Both the position numbers and the translations under genes were made by a program. 11,272 nucleotides of DNA from an uncultured Collinsella sp. (GTDB taxonomy: Bacteria; Actinomycetota; Coriobacteriia; Coriobacteriales; Coriobacteriaceae), in contig CAUACA010000040.1 in the NCBI GenBank assembly GCA_958427355.1, positions 1-11,272 of the forward strand, in the 5' to 3' direction. Position 1 is the first letter of the stretch; every line of letters begins with the position of its first letter. The notes under the pieces are model-generated. The model searched no databases and was not told the DNA's origin. It saw only the letters and a program-made list of their open reading frames with translations. Below are positions 7,732 to 11,272 of the stretch, in pieces.

Positions 7732-8973
7732 ATGGCGTACAAGACGCTCGAAAAACTCTTTTATGCAGATTCAAGCTCCGATCGTTATGCTTGCCATGAC
7801 GAGCTACTGCGCGAGCGCCTTACTGCCGACGGCACGGTGCGGACTGGAATTCACCTTGAGCATGGTGAACTGTTCGCTTGTGTTCCTTTGAACCTGTCCG
7901 TTGCTAGCGAGCGGATCCTCAGAAAAGAGCGAAAGATTTCCAACCTGTGGAACAGCTTGCCTTATGTGGCTTTGGGGGCCTCGATTCGTTCGCTGGTGCT
8001 TGAGGAGGTTGTTTTCAGCAACGAAATGGAAGGTGTGCACAGCACGCGGCGCCAGATTGAAGCGGCGCTGGAGTCTGCGGAGGATGCCGCGGCCGAACTT
8101 TGCGGTGCCGCCGAAAAGGAGCACACTCCTTTTATTGAATTCGCTCGCCTCTACCTTCAGCTGGTGGATGGTTCAAGTCGTCCCGGCAAACCCGAGGATA
8201 TCCGCGAGATTTTCGATGCCGTCACTAAGGGCGTGCTTGACCCGAAGGACCGTCCGGATGGCAAGATGTTCCGTTTGGGTCCCGTTGTGATTGAGAACAA
8301 TCGGGGCAAGATTCTCCATCAGGGTGTTTCCTCGGAGCCCGAAATCATTGACCTCCTTGGCAAGATGATAGAGTTGGGCAATCGCGAAGATGTCCCAAGC
8401 CTCTATGCAGCCTCAATCTGCCATTTTCTCTTTGAGTATATTCACCCCTTCTATGACGGTAACGGGAGAACGGGGAGATATCTTCTCGCGTTGAGCCTGA
8501 ACGAGACGTTGTCGCAGCCTACGGTGTTGTCGCTTTCCAGGACGATTGCTGAGAATAAAACCGCATATTACAAGGCGTTTGACGTGGTGGAGAGGCCCCT
8601 TAATGGTAGCGATGCAACTCCGTTTGTTGCAATGATTCTTGATTTGGTCGAGCAAGCGCAAGATGCCGTTCTGAGCGATTTGGCTGAAAAGCGCGTACAA
8701 CTCGATGATCTTAAGCGGGCGATCGATGAGCTCGACGATACGTTTACCGAAAGGGCAAAAGATATTCTGTTTTATGCGGCACAGATGCATATCTTCGGTG
8801 CCTTTGGCGAATCTACGCTTGATGGTGTGTCGAGCTATCTCGATGTGACAAAGCCGACAGCGAGTAGGTCATTGTCGAGCCTAATCGCTGCCGGATATTT
8901 AGAAAAGGTGTCCGCAAGGCCGCTCGTGTGCAAGATGACGGTGGCGGGACTTAATCTGCTCGGGCTAGAGTGA
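7732..8973 (+). CDS. Fic-family protein (AMP-transferase) with winged HTH
   Basis: A 413-residue Fic-domain protein. Fic enzymes usually transfer AMP from ATP to a hydroxyl side chain of a target protein. The core motif HPFYDGNGRTGR (238-249) is complete, with catalytic His238 and the Asn-Gly-Arg phosphate-binding residues, so activity is expected. SNEMEG (96-101) matches the (S/T)xxxE(G/N) inhibitory helix placed N-terminal to the core, which makes it a class II Fic held off by its own Glu100. The last 65 residues (about 349-413), including DVTKPTASRSLSSLIAAGYL, form a winged helix-turn-helix, suggesting DNA binding or self-regulation. The ATG at 7732 follows AAAGGGG by about ten bases; an ATG at 7724 is out of frame. 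It has its own promoter and converges on the zinc-ribbon gene. No separate antitoxin gene is seen. Composition is less GC-rich than in purL. The target is unknown. Confidence 0.93.
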   Translation: MAYKTLEKLFYADSSSDRYACHDELLRERLTADGTVRTGIHLEHGELFACVPLNLSVASERILRKERKISNLWNSLPYVALGASIRSLVLEEVVFSNEMEGVHSTRRQIEAALESAEDAAAELCGAAEKEHTPFIEFARLYLQLVDGSSRPGKPEDIREIFDAVTKGVLDPKDRPDGKMFRLGPVVIENNRGKILHQGVSSEPEIIDLLGKMIELGNREDVPSLYAASICHFLFEYIHPFYDGNGRTGRYLLALSLNETLSQPTVLSLSRTIAENKTAYYKAFDVVERPLNGSDATPFVAMILDLVEQAQDAVLSDLAEKRVQLDDLKRAIDELDDTFTERAKDILFYAAQMHIFGAFGESTLDGVSSYLDVTKPTASRSLSSLIAAGYLEKVSARPLVCKMTVAGLNLLGLE

Positions 8974-9100
8974 ATATCGGTTATCAGACAAATGAACACT
9001 CCGAGCGCTTGCCCGCCATTCCTCCATGGTGTGAAATCGCTCTTATCCTATTGAGGCGCCTTTGAGGTCGCCAATGGACCGTTGCGGCGAGCGGTGAAAG

Positions 9101-10576
9101 TTATGATTCAATTTCGTTTGACACGTACGCCAGGAGTTCATCGTCTAAGGCCTTCAGAGAGTTCTTGATTTCCCGCCTGCGCTCGCGAGCCTGTTCGATT
9201 TTTGCATCACATTCTCGTTTTGCCTTGAATTCGAACGGGCTGAAAAAGGAACGTCTGCTCTTAAGCTCTCGAAGTTCGTTCCCCAGCCGGTCAAATTCAT
9301 CTTCGAGCGCTTGTTTTTGCGTCTTTTTAACAGGATTATCTAACCAGTATTTGGCTTGGAGCTCTGCTTCTTTTTCAGCGCGCTCACGTTCCTTCTTCTT
9401 CTCGGGGTCGTATTCGTCACGCTTTGCCATGTCCTTTTCTAACTGTTCTCTCCGAAGCTGTTTTGCCTCATCGCCAAGGAAAAAGCCGTCGTTTGTTATT
9501 TGCCCGCTAGAGTACTGGCTGTAGTATCGGCGATTTGTTCGAACTTTGATACATAGCTCCTCGAGAGTGCACAATATGCCCCAGCATCTTAAGAGCATCT
9601 CGTCTGTGGCAGTGCCTTGTTTGGCGACTTTATTGTCAAAGAGGTCGATAGCTAAGCGAGTCGCTTCTATGCAACTATCGTACGCATTTATGCATAGATT
9701 AAGAGCTTCTTCTTCGTTGTCATAGTCGAAATCACCTGTCCCGTAGTAATCAAATACACGGACCTTGTTCCACCGTTCCGACCATGTGGAGCAGCCGTTG
9801 ACCGCAGAGTTTAGGATCGTGATTGCAGCATTGTAATACATTGATGAAATGTTGCGCGCTGCAAGACCGGAAAGGTCTTCGGTAAAGGCGTCGAGGAGCT
9901 CTTCGATATTCTCGGGTATCTCGGCACTCTCCCCCTGCTCTTTGCTGAGCCTCTTTACGGCAGCCGTTTGTAATTCACACACGGCCTCTATATTTTTCCA
10001 TTGGAGTTCACGCGACTGTAGGTGACGAATGAGCCCCGATTGAATTAACTCTAGATTCTTCGCATTCGGTAGATTTGCAAGTTTCTGGCAGAAATAGTCT
10101 ATCTCAGAGTTTGTGATAGCTCGCAAATGCTCAATGAAACCTATCGCTATGTTTAGCGCGGCGTTTATCTCATCAAAATCTGATGGGGCTCGATTTAGCA
10201 GCTTTAGCATATTGATGCATGCTGCATTTGATTCCGACAAGCGATCGTTGTCAAACGTGAGCTGCCAGTCTATCGCTTTTGCCTTTATTGACCATGCCTC
10301 GGCGTTCTTAAGATCAATCTCGAGGGCCATGGAGGAATATTTCTCAGCATCAGCGTTGTTACCTGCTTTTTGAGCGGTTCTGGCCAAGGCGAAATATCGA
10401 TTGACATCTTCAGTGCGGTCTGTTTTCACTGTGCCTTCAACTTGGACAACACCTTCGACCATCATTTTCTTTGCGGTTTCAAGCGTGTATTTCATACCGC
10501 AACTTTGACAGACGAAAAAGTCTCCATCCTTGATTATCTCTGTGCTACCGCAGAGTTCGCATTTTAGCGCTTTCAT
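9101..10576 (-). CDS. TFIIB-type zinc-ribbon protein with TPR-like and coiled-coil regions
   Basis: A 491-residue cytoplasmic protein of unknown function. Residues 1-30 form a zinc ribbon, with Cys6/Cys9 (CELC) and Cys23/Cys26 (CQSC) as the four ligands, followed by the TLETAKKMMVEG sequence typical of this group. Residues 58-105 look like a TPR pair (YFALARTAQKAGNNADAEKYSSMALEIDLKNAEAW), and the middle (about 110-345) is helical and has no name I can give. Residues 370-485 are highly charged and probably coiled coil; the element around 436-462, with SFFSPFEFKAKRECDAKI, resembles the conserved C-terminal motif seen in shorter zinc-ribbon proteins of Firmicutes. No transmembrane segment is visible. 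The ATG at 10576 overlaps the stop of the upstream TIR-like gene (ATGA) and has GGAG eight bases upstream, inside that gene, so translation is probably coupled. It is likely a partner, scaffold or sensor for the TIR-like protein; this role is inferred from position. Confidence 0.85.
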   Translation of the reverse strand: MKALKCELCGSTEIIKDGDFFVCQSCGMKYTLETAKKMMVEGVVQVEGTVKTDRTEDVNRYFALARTAQKAGNNADAEKYSSMALEIDLKNAEAWSIKAKAIDWQLTFDNDRLSESNAACINMLKLLNRAPSDFDEINAALNIAIGFIEHLRAITNSEIDYFCQKLANLPNAKNLELIQSGLIRHLQSRELQWKNIEAVCELQTAAVKRLSKEQGESAEIPENIEELLDAFTEDLSGLAARNISSMYYNAAITILNSAVNGCSTWSERWNKVRVFDYYGTGDFDYDNEEEALNLCINAYDSCIEATRLAIDLFDNKVAKQGTATDEMLLRCWGILCTLEELCIKVRTNRRYYSQYSSGQITNDGFFLGDEAKQLRREQLEKDMAKRDEYDPEKKKERERAEKEAELQAKYWLDNPVKKTQKQALEDEFDRLGNELRELKSRRSFFSPFEFKAKRECDAKIEQARERRREIKNSLKALDDELLAYVSNEIES

Positions 10577-11256
10577 TTCGATTGCTCCATTTCATACCCT
10601 TTGCTGTTCATTTCCCGTATTAGTTTCTGCTTTATCTCAAAAACGTCATCCTTGTAAGGGAGATATAAGATGCCGTTTATATCGGACGGTTTTTCTATCG
10701 GCGGGTCGGCTTCTTTGAGAAGGATCGCGGTCCTAGACCTGCCGAATTTCATCAGTAACATCCCAAGCTCCAAAACTACGTTCTGGCGAGCTCTTGGCTG
10801 CGGTTGATCCTGTTCATTCTTTGGACAGCCTATATCGTCCGGGGTCATAAGTACTATCCCGAAATTAGCGCAAGGGATGTATTCCATTAGTTGTTCGATT
10901 ACTGTTCGGCCCCCTATAGGCTGATTATCGAGGAAAATAGGCTCGAGATTTAACTCTTCGAGAAGACGTTGGAGTTGGTTTCGGGCGGTTTTATCGTGGC
11001 CGTAAACAACGAAAACTTTGTTGTTTGGTTCATCAATGATTTCATCTTCGATGGTTTTCCGGACCTGATCAGCGTTATTTCCTTGACAAAAGAAGCCGCC
11101 GCTGTCGTAGACATATACGGCTGTTCCACTCTCGAGCTTTATTCGATAGCCAATAGTTTTGTATCTCTGGGCCGTTTTTACCGGAATTTCTTTTGAAATA
11201 AGAAGCGAGATTAATTTAGGCTCTGTTAGACCAGGATTGACATTCCGCCCCATCAT
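10573..11256 (-). CDS. TIR-like nucleotide-binding protein (PF10137/Cap12 type)
   Basis: A 227-residue protein, possibly longer. Residues 81-220 match the TIR-like domain found in Cap12 and Pycsar TIR effectors, which cleave NAD+ when an infection signal is sensed. Visible elements are VFVVYGHD (81-88), GGRTVIEQL (115-123), GIVLMTPDD (133-141) and RQNVVLELG (157-165); Glu163 sits where the family has its catalytic glutamate, so the enzyme may be active. Residues about 34-75, with GTAVYVYDSGGFFCQGNNAD, resemble the small TBP-like domain at the N-terminus of RNase HIII. No transmembrane helix or STING/SAVED domain is seen. AAGGAG directly abuts the first of two ATG codons (11256 and 11253), too close for a normal start, and the frame is open to the right edge, so the true start may lie outside. 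TTA, CTA, AGA and ATA codons near the start differ from purL. First gene of a coupled pair with the zinc-ribbon gene. Confidence 0.85.
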   Translation of the reverse strand: MMGRNVNPGLTEPKLISLLISKEIPVKTAQRYKTIGYRIKLESGTAVYVYDSGGFFCQGNNADQVRKTIEDEIIDEPNNKVFVVYGHDKTARNQLQRLLEELNLEPIFLDNQPIGGRTVIEQLMEYIPCANFGIVLMTPDDIGCPKNEQDQPQPRARQNVVLELGMLLMKFGRSRTAILLKEADPPIEKPSDINGILYLPYKDDVFEIKQKLIREMNSKGYEMEQSK

Positions 11257-11272
11257 CTCCTTGCGATTGCAC

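Noticed and set aside
7724..7732. ATG at 7724 as the Fic start, closer to the GGGG of the ribosome binding site
   Set aside because: It is eight bases from the chosen ATG and out of frame with the Fic coding sequence.
8974..9100. Terminator between the convergent Fic and zinc-ribbon genes
   Set aside because: Only short, weak stems (such as CCG/CGG near 9079-9094) and no T run on either strand could be found.

Overview
The window looks like chromosomal DNA of a high-GC, Gram-positive-type gut actinobacterium, most likely a Coriobacteriia member such as Collinsella or a relative. This rests on the GC-rich codon use of the core genes, strong AGGAG-type ribosome binding sites, the single-chain clostridial/coriobacterial type of PurL, and a TFIIB-type zinc-ribbon protein of a kind common in Firmicutes and Coriobacteria. 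The genus is an inference; no rRNA or other marker is present to settle it.

Left part (1-7282), ordinary core genome. The 3' end of a membrane-anchored GGDEF diguanylate cyclase runs rightward off the left edge. It converges on a leftward EamA/DMT-family transporter. Upstream of that, and also leftward, is a complete 1248-residue phosphoribosylformylglycinamidine synthase (purL), with a perfect 11-bp-stem terminator separating the two. A 184-bp divergent region then separates purL from a rightward CPA2-family cation:proton antiporter.

Middle (7283-7731), 449 bp without a gene. It holds a hairpin, three imperfect tandem copies of a repeat of about 61 bp whose units each carry inverted arms, a second nested hairpin, and an AT-rich stretch with a good sigma-70-type promoter for the next gene. 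Base composition changes visibly here.

Right part (7732-11272), accessory-looking and less GC-rich. A Fic-family AMP-transferase with an intact active site, an N-terminal inhibitory motif and a C-terminal winged helix-turn-helix converges on a leftward two-gene operon. The first gene of the operon encodes a TIR-like protein (PF10137/Cap12 type, probable NAD-cleaving effector) with a small N-terminal domain resembling the TBP-like domain of RNase HIII. Its stop codon overlaps the start of the second gene (ATGA), which encodes a zinc-ribbon, TPR-like, coiled-coil protein of unknown function. The TIR-like/zinc-ribbon pair is the best candidate here for an undescribed system: the architecture is that of an immune effector with a translationally coupled partner, but the function is inferred, not shown.
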